Shown in pieces: positions 16,798-24,839 of a stretch of 64,000 bases of DNA. Source of the DNA: Thermovenabulum sp049723235 (GTDB lineage Bacteria > Bacillota > Thermosediminibacteria > Thermosediminibacterales > Thermosediminibacteraceae); assembly GCF_049723235.1 (NCBI RefSeq), contig NZ_JBNARB010000003.1, positions 62,001-126,000 on the forward strand, read 5' to 3'. The notes beneath the pieces are model-generated. The model did no database searches. It was not told the DNA's origin and worked only from the letters and a program-made list of their open reading frames with translations. The position numbers and the translations under genes are program-made. Position 1 is the first letter of the stretch; every line of letters starts with the position of its first letter.

Positions 16798-18000
16798 TTA
16801 AGCTGATTTCTGCTGCAGTATCTTGACTGCTTCTGCCAGCACTAGCTTGCCATCTACACGCTGGGTTGCCATGAATCCTACTTGTCCGGTCGCAGCATAC
16901 AACTCATTGAGCCGCTTAAAAACCCTGCCTTGGCGATCTGCCACCCAGTAGTAGGAAAAATCACCAAATACAATTGTCTTTGCTCCAGCGGCAATGGCAG
17001 GCATGAATGCAGACGTCTTAACTGGACGATTGAGGATAGTGTCCGGTGTTCCAGCAGTTACAGAAGGCTGCCAGAGATACTGACCGTTGTTGTCTTTAAG
17101 TTTCCTTATAGCTTTAATTGTCGAATCATTCATAATGAATACAGCATTCCTACGGTACGGAGACTTTAGGCTGTAGAACAAGTCCATGATCTCGTCAAGG
17201 GTAATGGCTGTCGCGCTTGCCGCGGTTACTCCTATTTCGCCACCGCCGTTATTCGCCAAGATACCGGTTGGCTTGCCAGATCCGTCGCCTATAAAGAATG
17301 CTTCCTCCTCTTTTGCTCCGATGCGGCGGGCGAACTCTTTGGCGATATACTGTTCAAGGTTAAATACACTGTCGTTTAACAGTTCCTCTGACACCTTGAT
17401 CATAGTAGCCAGCTTATATGCGCCGATGGATACCTGTGCAAAGGAGTCGTCGCTTTCCGGAATCTGGCCTTCCTCATCTACCCAGGATGCAGTGCCCTTG
17501 CTTGCCACTACAGGAATTTTCTTGTCGCCGCTGGACGTAGTAATAACATTGGCAATCTGCCTAAATATATTCTCCTCCTCCAGCGCTTCCACAAGAGTAC
17601 GCTCAAAGTCGTCGGGGACAAGATATCCACCTTCGGTGTCCTCTCCAATCTGCAGCGCGTTATGCACGTCATATTTGCGCCTGCCGCGCATCATGTTCCA
17701 GAATGACTGCCTGTACTCATCACTGGCACGTCCGGTTTTTTCATTGTTGCCAGATATGGAAGTGGGTTTGTCTGTAATGGGAATATTCAACGGTTTAGAC
17801 AGTTCCAAATCTATGGCAGCCTGACGCTCGAGACGTTCTATTTCTTTGCCCAGCGCAATAACATCGGCTTCCATTTTTTCATAAGTCGCGGTGTCCTCCG
17901 GTGAAAGCAGTCCGTCGTTCCCGCGTTTGCTATCAAGGAAAGCCTTAGCAGCTTCCCATATTTTCGCGCGTTTTTCACGCAGTTCCAGTATTTTGCTCAT
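16798..18000 (-). CDS. Major capsid protein, HK97 fold
   Basis: A 400-residue HK97-type capsid protein. Residues 1-100 are the coiled-coil scaffolding (delta) region (MSKILELREKRAKIWEAAKA, ALGKEIERLERQAAID) that the prohead protease should remove near the SDEYRQSFWNMMRGRR segment. The shell domain follows: GEDTEGGYLVPDDFERTLVE, ATMIKVSEELLNDSVFNLEQ, EEAFFIGDGSGKPTGIL and the C-terminal VGFMATQRVDGKLVLAEAV. The ATG at 18000 has AAGGAGG 8 bases upstream. It follows the ClpP-like protease gene, as usual. Confidence 0.94.
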   Translation of the reverse strand: MSKILELREKRAKIWEAAKAFLDSKRGNDGLLSPEDTATYEKMEADVIALGKEIERLERQAAIDLELSKPLNIPITDKPTSISGNNEKTGRASDEYRQSFWNMMRGRRKYDVHNALQIGEDTEGGYLVPDDFERTLVEALEEENIFRQIANVITTSSGDKKIPVVASKGTASWVDEEGQIPESDDSFAQVSIGAYKLATMIKVSEELLNDSVFNLEQYIAKEFARRIGAKEEEAFFIGDGSGKPTGILANNGGGEIGVTAASATAITLDEIMDLFYSLKSPYRRNAVFIMNDSTIKAIRKLKDNNGQYLWQPSVTAGTPDTILNRPVKTSAFMPAIAAGAKTIVFGDFSYYWVADRQGRVFKRLNELYAATGQVGFMATQRVDGKLVLAEAVKILQQKSA

Positions 18001-18013
18001 AATCAAATCCTCC

Positions 18014-18739
18014 TTATGGTTTTAATAAAAAAAGCCGCTTTTCAAGCGACTCAATCGGTGTTCCTTTTGGTTTATCTTTGGGTTTAAGCTTTTGCAGGAT
18101 AGAATTTGTTACTGCCTGCCTACTGAAGATCATTCCTCCTGATATTTCAAATTCGGATGGAAATGATTCATCTTCCATAAACAAGATGCCATCGGCAAAG
18201 CCAAGTTCCACCGCTTTTCTTGCATTAAACCAGCTTTCGGCATCCATAAGGTGCGATATTTTTGCCCTGGAAAGTCCGGTTTTCAGCTCATAAGCGTTGA
18301 TGATGGATTCCTTTATTTCCTCCAGCATTGCGATGGCTTTTTCCATTTCCTCTGTATCGCCTATGGCTATTGTCATTGGATTGTGAATCATCATCATGCT
18401 GACAGGTGACATAAAGACATCGCCTCCGGCCATGGCTATGACCGAAGCGGCGCTGGCCGCAATACCGTCAATCTTTACCGTTACTTTTCCTTTGTAATCC
18501 ATCAGCATGTTATAAATTTGATTGGCTGCAAATATATCGCCGCCCGGGCTGTTGATCCAGATCGTTATATCACCCTCTCCGGACAACAGCTCTGATTTGA
18601 ACTGTTTGGGAGTTACTTCGTCTCCCAGCCAGCTTTCTTCGGCTATTGGTCCGTCAATATATAATGTCCGGCTGCCATCATCGTTTTGTATCCAGTTCCA
18701 AAAGCGGCGAACCGGCCTTGGTTTTTGTGATTTGCTCAT
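18014..18739 (-). CDS. ClpP-like prohead protease
   Basis: A 241-residue ClpP-fold serine protease. The catalytic serine is S96 in DGIAASAASV, the histidine is H119 in SMMMIHNPM, and an MDAESWFNARKAVELGFAD segment carries the aspartate region; INSPGGDIFAA is the oxyanion strand. In HK97-like phages this type matures the prohead by cutting the capsid delta domain. It starts 4 bases inside the portal gene and is followed directly by the capsid gene. Confidence 0.93.
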   Translation of the reverse strand: MSKSQKPRPVRRFWNWIQNDDGSRTLYIDGPIAEESWLGDEVTPKQFKSELLSGEGDITIWINSPGGDIFAANQIYNMLMDYKGKVTVKIDGIAASAASVIAMAGGDVFMSPVSMMMIHNPMTIAIGDTEEMEKAIAMLEEIKESIINAYELKTGLSRAKISHLMDAESWFNARKAVELGFADGILFMEDESFPSEFEISGGMIFSRQAVTNSILQKLKPKDKPKGTPIESLEKRLFLLKP

Positions 18740-20001
18740 CTTTTTGATCCCTCCGTTTCAGCATTGGTTTTGCCTGCAAATGCACCTGCATCGGCAAGCT
18801 TGGTCATGTTACCGTTGACAAGATACAGATCCCCACCCAACTCCGCTGGGATCCGATTCATGTCCTCAAGCTCGCGGATATCATTTGCGCTCATCCAGCC
18901 GTTCTGACGAGCTACAGCATAGCCGTTCATGCGGCTTGCATAATCACCGCGCAGAAGGCCGTCTACATTGAATTTGACAAAATATGTCCGCTTCTCTGAC
19001 GGTAAAAGCAGTGCTTTTTGTAGAGCCTGTTCCCAGCGCACTACCCACGGGTCAAGCGTGTATTTGACAAATTCCAGAGACTGCTGCTCGATGTTTGAAA
19101 AACTTGACTTTTCAAGATCTCCTACCATATGGGGAGGCACGCGGAATATCCGGGCAATCTCGTTTATCTGGAACTTTCTTGTCTCCAAAAACTGTGCCTG
19201 TTCGGGTGGAATACCGATTGGCTGAAACTTCATACCCTCTTCCAGAACTGCAATGCGGTGAGCATTAGCACTTCCTTGATAGACAGCGTTCCAGCTTTCA
19301 CGCACCTTTGCCGGATCTTTTAATACTCCGGGGTGTTCCAACACACCGCCGGGATTTGCACCGTTGGCAAAAAAGGATGCACCGTACTCTTCACAGGCAA
19401 TAGCCATGCCTATGGCGTTCTTGGCCATAGCAATAGGGGAGTATCCGATCAGCCCGTCAAAACCGAGTCCTGGGATGTGAAGCACCTCGTCACTTCGCAG
19501 GTATATAAGGCCTGCCTTCGGATTTACCCTGCTTTCATCGCTATCGCGTCGATAAGTGTAAAACAGCTCTCCGTTTGGAGCCCTGTCTACCGTCATTTTG
19601 TTTGGCAAAAGGGGATAAAGCGCCAGCACTCGTCCGGAACCGTCCCTGATAATCTGAGCGTAAGCATTTCCCCATAAAAGAAGATGACTCATCAGTGTTT
19701 CCCGGAACACGAATGAAGTCATCTCAGGGTTTGGCTCGTCATGGAGCAAGTAATACAGCGGGTGGGTCAGCGCTTTTTCTTTGCCACCGTCTTCTTTGTA
19801 CCGGTATACATGAAGCGGAAGCCCGGCGATGGCCTCTGCAAGTATTCTTACACAGGCATACACTGCCGTTGTCTGCATGGCCGTCCGCTCATTGACAGCC
19901 TTTCCGCTGGATGTGCCACCGAAGAAAAAGCTGTATGTGTTGCCGAACAGGCTGTTTTTCGGCTTGTCCCTTGCTTTGAATAGGCGGGAAAATACACTCA
20001 T
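18736..20001 (-). CDS. Portal protein, HK97 family
   Basis: A 421-residue portal protein: NERTAMQTTAVYACVRILAE, GLPLHVYRYKEDGGK, LLLWGNAYAQIIRDGSGRV, EVLHIPGLGFDGLIGYSP, the EIARIFRVPPHMVGDLEKS motif and the PSEKRTYFVKFNVDGLLRGD C-terminal part. It forms the dodecameric vertex through which terminase pumps DNA. It overlaps the terminase and protease genes by four bases on each side. Confidence 0.94.
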   Translation of the reverse strand: MSVFSRLFKARDKPKNSLFGNTYSFFFGGTSSGKAVNERTAMQTTAVYACVRILAEAIAGLPLHVYRYKEDGGKEKALTHPLYYLLHDEPNPEMTSFVFRETLMSHLLLWGNAYAQIIRDGSGRVLALYPLLPNKMTVDRAPNGELFYTYRRDSDESRVNPKAGLIYLRSDEVLHIPGLGFDGLIGYSPIAMAKNAIGMAIACEEYGASFFANGANPGGVLEHPGVLKDPAKVRESWNAVYQGSANAHRIAVLEEGMKFQPIGIPPEQAQFLETRKFQINEIARIFRVPPHMVGDLEKSSFSNIEQQSLEFVKYTLDPWVVRWEQALQKALLLPSEKRTYFVKFNVDGLLRGDYASRMNGYAVARQNGWMSANDIRELEDMNRIPAELGGDLYLVNGNMTKLADAGAFAGKTNAETEGSKR

Positions 20002-21668
20002 ATGATCAGCAGCCCCCTTTCATCATAAATTGATCCGTTGCGGACATCTCCTCCATGTCTTAACGCGCGGTCAAGCGCCATAATTAACGCTACCGCACCA
20101 TCTATTCTCTCGGTGGACTTTTCTTTATCTGGCTTTATGTTTCCAGCGGGATCTGTTTTAACATAGATATTGTCCATCATCCAGCGTAGTACTGGATTAC
20201 CACCATGGGCGATGCGTTCTTCCAATGTCAGCTTCATCAACTCTTTTGTAGGCGGCGACATATCCTTAAAACCCTGACCGAACGGAACAACCGTAAAGCC
20301 CAAGGCCTCGAGGTTTTGCGTCATCTGAATTGCCCCCCAGCGGTCAAAGGCTATTTCTTTAATGTTATATTTCATCCCGAACTCCTCAATAAAAGTCTCG
20401 ATAAAACCGTAATGCACCACGTTACCCTCAGTGGTATATAAAAAGCCTTGTCGCTCCCAGACATCATAAGGTACATGATCTCTCCGCACACGCTGATCGA
20501 TATTCTCCTCCGGCATCCAGAAAAAAGGCAGAATCTGATATTTGTCCGATTCATCAAGCGGCGGAAACACCAGTACAAATGCAGTAATATCGGTAGTAGA
20601 TGACAGGTCAAGTCCACCGTAACAGGTTCTACCGCGCAATTTTTCCGCATCAACAGGAAATGCACACTTATCCCATTTATCCATTGGCATCCAGCGCACC
20701 GATTGTTTCACCCACTGATTTAAGCGGAGCTGACGGAATAAATTTTCCTCTGCGGGGTTTTGCTTGGCACTTTCACAAGCCACCCTTAGTTTTTCGATAT
20801 CCACTGTAATGCCTAGTGACGGATTAACCTTTCTCCACACCTTTTCACTTGTCCAGTCGTCAGTATCAGCTGCGCTGTAGATAACAGGGTAGAAAGTCGG
20901 ATCTATCTTGCGCCCCTGCAGAATATCCTCTGCCTTTTGATGCACTTCCCAGCAGATGGAATTGCGGTCGGTGCCAGCAGTTGTAATCAGGAAAAACAGC
21001 GGCTGCTTTCTTGCATCGCCAGATCCGTGAAGCATTACATCATAAAGATCCCGGTTTGGCTGGGCATGAAGTTCGTCAAATACCACACCATGGACGTTTA
21101 GCCCATGTTTCGTATATGCCTCCGCTGAAAGCACCTGATAAAAACTGCCTAACGGTTTATATACCAGCCGCTTCTGCGACAGCATCGGTTTAATCCGGGA
21201 CTTTAATGCCGAACACTGTTCCACCATATCTACCGCAACGTCGAAAACAATGGATGCCTGCTGACGGTCAGATGCACACCCGTAAACCTCGCCACCATGC
21301 TCGAAATCACCGCATGTCAGGTATAAAGCGATTGCCGCTGCAAGCTCGCTCTTACCCTGCTTTTTTGGGATTTCTATATAGGCAGTGTTAAACTGTCGGT
21401 ATCCGTTGGGTTTCAAGATGCCGAATATATCCCGGACAATCTGCTCCTGCCAGTCAATGAGTTCAAAAGGCATCCCATACCATTCGCCCTTGGTATGCTT
21501 CAGGCAGTTTATAAAAGTAACAGCGGCATCCGCCGCTTCCTTGTCGTATCGGGAACCTTCCGCCATAAACTTTGTTGGTTTATACCGTTTTAACTTCCGC
21601 AGCTTTGCCGCCTCCTTTCCTAAAGTTGAGCAAGAAAAAAGGAACCTCATGGACGAAGTTCCTCTCAT
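19998..21668 (-). CDS. terL: Terminase large subunit (YmfN/Terminase_1 type)
   Basis: The ATPase domain has Walker A in IPKKQGKSELAAAIALYL and Walker B in GVVFDELHAQPN. The nuclease half carries CYGGLDLSSTTDITAFVLV, AFDRWGAIQM and TERIDGAVALIMALDRALR. It drives DNA packaging and genome cleavage. The start is doubtful. The ATGs at 21668 and 21650 lie inside a rho-independent terminator hairpin, and the first 22 residues (MRGTSSMRFLFS...) do not look like terminase. A perfect AGGAGG (21616-21611) lies 8 bases before an in-frame CTG at 21602, giving a 534-residue protein starting LRKLKRYKPTKF. Unusually, terS is encoded about 6 kb upstream, with accessory genes between them. Confidence 0.92.
   Translation of the reverse strand: MRGTSSMRFLFSCSTLGKEAAKLRKLKRYKPTKFMAEGSRYDKEAADAAVTFINCLKHTKGEWYGMPFELIDWQEQIVRDIFGILKPNGYRQFNTAYIEIPKKQGKSELAAAIALYLTCGDFEHGGEVYGCASDRQQASIVFDVAVDMVEQCSALKSRIKPMLSQKRLVYKPLGSFYQVLSAEAYTKHGLNVHGVVFDELHAQPNRDLYDVMLHGSGDARKQPLFFLITTAGTDRNSICWEVHQKAEDILQGRKIDPTFYPVIYSAADTDDWTSEKVWRKVNPSLGITVDIEKLRVACESAKQNPAEENLFRQLRLNQWVKQSVRWMPMDKWDKCAFPVDAEKLRGRTCYGGLDLSSTTDITAFVLVFPPLDESDKYQILPFFWMPEENIDQRVRRDHVPYDVWERQGFLYTTEGNVVHYGFIETFIEEFGMKYNIKEIAFDRWGAIQMTQNLEALGFTVVPFGQGFKDMSPPTKELMKLTLEERIAHGGNPVLRWMMDNIYVKTDPAGNIKPDKEKSTERIDGAVALIMALDRALRHGGDVRNGSIYDERGLLII
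21635..21663 (-). terminator. Terminator hairpin overlapping the annotated 5' end of terL
   Basis: On the minus strand AGGAACTTC and GAGGTTCCT pair (9 bp with one G:U) around a 6-base loop, immediately followed by TTTTTTC. It should stop transcripts from the accessory block unless antiterminated, and it argues against the ATG starts of terL at 21668 and 21650. Confidence 0.72.
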
Positions 21669-21704
21669 TAGTGGATTTCTATGAAATCTGTTACGTTATT
21701 ATCG

Positions 21705-21899
21705 TTATCGTTTGCCTGTCAGGATAAACTCGGCATATTCTTTCTTGTGTTCATTAAGAAATACCACCAATTCATAAAAACCCTTTTTGTATGCCTCCTC
21801 CTGCACTCTTGGCAAATCAAACATATTGCAGACACCGCTGTCCCGTATGACAATTATCTGCCGGTAAATCTTATCAGTTATCAGATTTTCGTTACCCAT
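21705..21899 (-). CDS. DUF5049 family small protein
   Basis: A 64-residue protein with the DUF5049 pattern (IIVIRDSGVCNMFDLPRVQE, GFYELVVFLNEHKKEYAEFI, LTGKR). Its function is unknown. It is encoded 4 bases after the gamma-glutamylcyclotransferase gene, next to the amidoligase, an association I have seen in other Firmicutes prophages. It may be an acceptor or cofactor in that pathway, but this is inference. Confidence 0.82.
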   Translation of the reverse strand: MGNENLITDKIYRQIIVIRDSGVCNMFDLPRVQEEAYKKGFYELVVFLNEHKKEYAEFILTGKR

Positions 21900-21902
21900 G
21901 TC

Positions 21903-22370
21903 CTACACCTCAGACATCTCTGCCGCTGAAACTGAATCGCTTACCGCTTTATTGAGAACTGAAATATCAAAGCCCGCGTCAATATATCCCTGGCGAATCA
22001 CCTCGTAATAGTAACGACCCGGTGCTCCCAGTGGTCTGCCCTCATTCATGATATATACCATTGCGGATACCCACCGCCCTTTGAAACGCACCTTAACCAT
22101 TTCTTTCCGGTATAGATGCGGGTAGCCTTCATATCGGTCCAGCGCTTCCTCGTCATAAAGCGTGATTTTCCAAAGCAGTACCGGTACACTTTCACCTTTT
22201 TGCTTTTCTATCGTCGCTACTGCGCCGCCGTTCCCGCCTCTGAATAACAGCCGGTATCCTGTGAGTTTTGCACTTCCCAGCACCTTCGCCGTTGGACAGC
22301 GGTATGCCATCTGCTTCAAATTCAGGTTGCTTCCGTATGCTAAATATATTGTTCCTTTTTCTTTGCTCAT
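21903..22370 (-). CDS. Gamma-glutamylcyclotransferase-like protein (AIG2 family)
   Basis: A 155-residue protein with the GGCT/AIG2 signature YLAYGSNLNLKQMAYRCP, VLGSAKLTGYRLLFRG, TIEKQKGESVPVLLWKIT and the catalytic-glutamate region DEEALDRYEGYPHLYRKE. Family members cleave gamma-glutamyl amides by cyclisation to 5-oxoproline. In phages these genes lie beside amidoligases, and the pair is predicted to add and remove amino-acid or peptide tags. The start follows AAGGAGG. This is an auxiliary gene inside the packaging module, between terL and terS. Confidence 0.88.
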   Translation of the reverse strand: MSKEKGTIYLAYGSNLNLKQMAYRCPTAKVLGSAKLTGYRLLFRGGNGGAVATIEKQKGESVPVLLWKITLYDEEALDRYEGYPHLYRKEMVKVRFKGRWVSAMVYIMNEGRPLGAPGRYYYEVIRQGYIDAGFDISVLNKAVSDSVSAAEMSEV

Positions 22371-22434
22371 AGTATCATCCTCCTTGTGTTTACCGAAGAC
22401 TAGGGGCGGCTCTACGCCCCCAGCGCCCGGTTAT

Positions 22435-23334
22435 CTATGCTGCCCGAAACCGCCATGCCGCGTTGCCGTCGAGATGTTTGCAAAGGTGCTCCCGGCAGTT
22501 TTGGAACTCGTCACCGATAAGCCCTATGCGGTTGAGGTATGTCCGCATGGCAAATTTCTCGTTTTCAACCTGTGGCTTCTTGCTGGAAGCGCATTTTTGG
22601 GTTAACGCTTGATGGTTTAGTGCCAAGGCAAGCACTATATAGCTTCTGATTTTCCCCGCGTGAAGCTCGCTGTTAAAACCGCGAAGCTCAATAGTCCCGT
22701 TGCCGTTAAAAAAACTGTGCAGGTTCAGAAAATGGTACCTGCTGTTGTGGTAATGGGTGCTCCGGCTTTCGCTGTAACCTTCGTACCATATACTCTCAAT
22801 CGCCGCCATGGTTTTGGGCTTGCGTCGGTTCATCTTTTCAACCAGCGCCTCATCCATCTTCTTGCAAAACCGCATCCTATCCGGCTCAATCTGCAATGCC
22901 TTATAGAAAAGGTCGTTCTTGCTGGCTATAATGTTGATGAAGTTTCGGATGCTTCGCGGCGTGTGGTTTGCTCCGTCTATGTGGATATGGATTCCGCAGC
23001 TTGTGTTTGCAAAACCTCCCGCCTTGCGAAGCCTCCTTATCAATTCCTGCAGGGTTTCAGTGTCCTCGCGGTATGTCAGTATCGGGCTTACCAGCTCGAC
23101 ACTGTATTCCCGGCCTGCCGCTACAATCCGTCCGCTTTCCTTTTTCTGTGTTCGGATGCTCCCGTCGCTCATGAATTTCCATACCCGTCCATCCGGTGCA
23201 ATAACCTTTTGAGTGTCGTAGTAATCTCCGCTGGATTCGATCCTTCCGCCAAGAAAAGCTGCTGCAGTTTTGGCCGCCTGTTTCCTTGTAATCCCCGTTA
23301 ATTCTACCTCGATTCCAAATCTCGTTGTAAGCAT
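22435..23334 (-). CDS. Putative amidoligase (glutamine synthetase/COOH-NH2 ligase fold)
   Basis: A 299-residue amidoligase-family protein. The expected metal/ATP residues are present: TRFGIEVELTGI (6-12), SDGSI (56-60), EYSVELVSPI (77-85), CGIHIHIDG (113-121), RYHFLNLH (199-206) and GTIELRGFNS (213-222). These enzymes are predicted to join an amine to a carboxylate, often glutamate, with ATP; the substrate is unknown. The start at 23334 has a GGAG site 7 bases upstream; the longer frame to 23412 runs through a structured leader. Its C-terminal 40 residues (NEKFAMRTYLNRIGLIGDEF) recur in the neighbouring paralogue encoded at 24031. Confidence 0.88.
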   Translation of the reverse strand: MLTTRFGIEVELTGITRKQAAKTAAAFLGGRIESSGDYYDTQKVIAPDGRVWKFMSDGSIRTQKKESGRIVAAGREYSVELVSPILTYREDTETLQELIRRLRKAGGFANTSCGIHIHIDGANHTPRSIRNFINIIASKNDLFYKALQIEPDRMRFCKKMDEALVEKMNRRKPKTMAAIESIWYEGYSESRSTHYHNSRYHFLNLHSFFNGNGTIELRGFNSELHAGKIRSYIVLALALNHQALTQKCASSKKPQVENEKFAMRTYLNRIGLIGDEFQNCREHLCKHLDGNAAWRFRAA

Positions 23335-23355
23335 TGCGTTTTCTCCTCGCTTTCT

Positions 23356-23413
23356 CTGTGTTTTCTGCCTTTTGGCAGTGTACATTAGGCCATTGAAAAC
23401 ACAGGATAGCAAG
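23356..23413 (-). promoter_or_regulatory. Structured 5' leader of the amidoligase gene
   Basis: On the minus strand a perfect 10-bp outer stem CTGTGTTTTC/GAAAACACAG (23395-23404 with 23356-23365) encloses TAATGTAC and a TGCCaaaaGGCA hairpin, about 20 bases before the start codon. CTTGCT, 20 bases, TAATGTAC recurs with identical spacing upstream of the dead paralogue (24799-24832), where stem bases differ but pairing is kept. Confidence 0.55.
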
Positions 23414-23475
23414 GCAATTCTGCATGAGTTTCCGCTGGATTTTGGACGATTTTTCGCATCTTAATTTGTGAACAT

Positions 23476-23706
23476 TTACAGCTTTTTGATCATATCTACA
23501 CCATAAGCTGCACCCAGAGAAGAACCGCAGTCCCAGTTGATATGAATGGTACCGATATCGTCCACAAAAGAAACTGTACCTCGGTCTCCCGGTTTCAGCA
23601 TAGAGTACGGATCATCCATGCATATAAGCTCAACTCGTGTTCCCGGCGGATACTGCTCTTTAAGGCGGAGGACTGTTTCTTTTGAAGGAAAGCCTCTTGT
23701 GCTCAT
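23476..23706 (-). CDS. DUF4314 family protein
   Basis: A 76-residue protein with the DUF4314 pattern (PPGTRVELICMDDPYSMLKP, GDRGTVSFVDDIGTIHINWD, CGSSLGAAYGVD). It looks like a small SH3-like beta barrel. It is frequently encoded beside amidoligase and DUF6329-type genes in Firmicutes phages. Its ATG overlaps the stop of the upstream gene. The function is unknown. Confidence 0.85.
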   Translation of the reverse strand: MSTRGFPSKETVLRLKEQYPPGTRVELICMDDPYSMLKPGDRGTVSFVDDIGTIHINWDCGSSLGAAYGVDMIKKL

Positions 23707-24038
23707 TGCTCGTCCTCCTCTCCATGATAATATGCAGCGTACTTTGGATAATCACTACCGTCCGGCATTACCAGCACTCCGTCAGGCTGTCCCCGTTGCT
23801 TAACCAGCAAGCAAAGCCATACTCCGTCCTCGTCAATTCTGCAAAGCCCTTTGTTTTTCTCAATAAATGTGCGGTCAACGCACAGGTCGGCAACGAAGTT
23901 ATCATAGTCAATTTTTGAAAGCTCAATGGTTTTTACAACTGTAAATCGTTTCCTCATATCATGCCGATGCGGCACTTTTAGATCCTCAATCCTAAACGGA
24001 TGCTTGACAAAGAAAGCAGTGCTATGAAAATTATTCAT
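23703..24038 (-). CDS. Conserved phage protein (DUF6329-like)
   Basis: A 111-residue protein (AFFVKHPFRIEDLKVPHRHD, MRKRFTVVKTIELSKIDYDN, FIEKNKGLCRIDEDGVWLCL, YPKYAAYYHG). The pattern resembles small phage proteins annotated DUF6329; I am only moderately sure of the family. It overlaps the genes on both sides by a few bases, so it belongs to the amidoligase operon. The function is unknown. Confidence 0.65.
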   Translation of the reverse strand: MNNFHSTAFFVKHPFRIEDLKVPHRHDMRKRFTVVKTIELSKIDYDNFVADLCVDRTFIEKNKGLCRIDEDGVWLCLLVKQRGQPDGVLVMPDGSDYPKYAAYYHGEEDEQ

Positions 24039-24723
24039 TTTCGTCCACCGCCTTTACTCTGCCTTTCCGGTACGCCCCGTTTCCAACCAGTCTTGAAAGC
24101 AGTACCTTGCGTTCAGTTTTGAAGTTATCACCTATAAATCCCAACCTAAGCAGGAAACAGCGAAAAGCATATTTTTCATTATCTGCCGGTTTTTCAATGC
24201 GCAGCACACGCTTCTGCGCTTTTGCCTGTTCTGCCATCTGCTTTGCCAGCGTTATATACGTCTGTACCTCGTCGGCATTTAGGGTTGCGTTCCAGAAAGA
24301 GAAGGCAATCTCATCATTTTCAATGAATACTTCAAGTTCTCGGTCAAGCGACAGCGCTTTCTTAATTAACGTCTCTTTGCTGGCCAGCATATTTCTAAGG
24401 TTTTCAAGGCTTGTCTCGCCAAAGCCCTCTAAAAAAAGAGTAATTGTCATGGTTCCCTCTGCTGATAAGCCCGCCATATTCAGCGCGTCAATAATAGGAC
24501 GGATGCTTTTGATTTCATTAAGACTGATTTTCGGTGAGTGAACCACACTGTCCCTGTCAACCGTCCAGCTGCCAGCGGATTTCTCATCGTTAACCTCATA
24601 CATAAACCCCGGTGCTCCAGTATAGCGTACCTGGCCTTCAAGGGCTTCAGCTATGACTGAGGCAATAGCTTTTCTCTCCTGACCGACAACCTTCTGTGAA
24701 AAGCGAAAGCTGTTATTGTTCAT
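24031..24723 (-). CDS. Degenerate amidoligase paralogue, catalytic residues lost
   Basis: A 230-residue protein alignable by eye along its length with the amidoligase encoded at 22435, though several segments are shortened. The C-terminal block is clearest: NEKYAFRCFLLRLGFIGDNF against NEKFAMRTYLNRIGLIGDEF, with a shared GNGAYR/GNAAWR ending. The active-site motifs are replaced: FGIEVEL by FRFSQKV, GIHIHID by TITLFLEG, TIELRGFN by EIAFSFWN. It is therefore probably an inactive pseudo-enzyme that could act as regulator or partner subunit. The ATG at 24723 has GGGAGG 8 bases upstream. Its C-terminus overlaps the next gene. Confidence 0.75.
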   Translation of the reverse strand: MNNNSFRFSQKVVGQERKAIASVIAEALEGQVRYTGAPGFMYEVNDEKSAGSWTVDRDSVVHSPKISLNEIKSIRPIIDALNMAGLSAEGTMTITLFLEGFGETSLENLRNMLASKETLIKKALSLDRELEVFIENDEIAFSFWNATLNADEVQTYITLAKQMAEQAKAQKRVLRIEKPADNEKYAFRCFLLRLGFIGDNFKTERKVLLSRLVGNGAYRKGRVKAVDENE

Positions 24724-24734
24724 GCCATACACCT

Positions 24735-24832
24735 CCCCTCAAACAAGCTAAAACATTTCTGATTCCCATAAAAAATCCCACCTTTCCTTTTTGGTGGGGT
24801 ACATTAACGCTCTGTTTTGAGGGGAAAGCAAG
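24735..24832 (-). promoter_or_regulatory. Structured 5' leader of the dead amidoligase gene
   Basis: On the minus strand an outer stem CCCCTCAAAAC/GTTTGAGGGG (24814-24824 with 24735-24744) encloses TAATGTAC and a terminator hairpin. The 3' arm runs into the GGGGAGG ribosome-binding site, so folding could mask it. CTTGCT and TAATGTAC lie 20 bases apart as in the amidoligase leader. Confidence 0.55.
24770..24798 (-). terminator. Leader terminator after the ParB-methyltransferase gene
   Basis: CCCACC and GGTGGG (24777-24798) pair around a 10-base loop and are followed on the minus strand by ATTTTTTAT. It lies within the structured leader of the degenerate amidoligase gene, about 50 bases before that gene. 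Confidence 0.72.
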
Positions 24833-24839
24833 AACATTT

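Noticed and set aside
17186..17824. 212-aa open frame on the plus strand
   Set aside because: Antisense shadow of the major capsid gene; low-complexity Ser-rich product.
22660..23301. 213-aa open frame on the plus strand
   Set aside because: It is antisense to the amidoligase gene, has no ribosome-binding site and no recognisable motif; the minus-strand frame carries conserved motifs.
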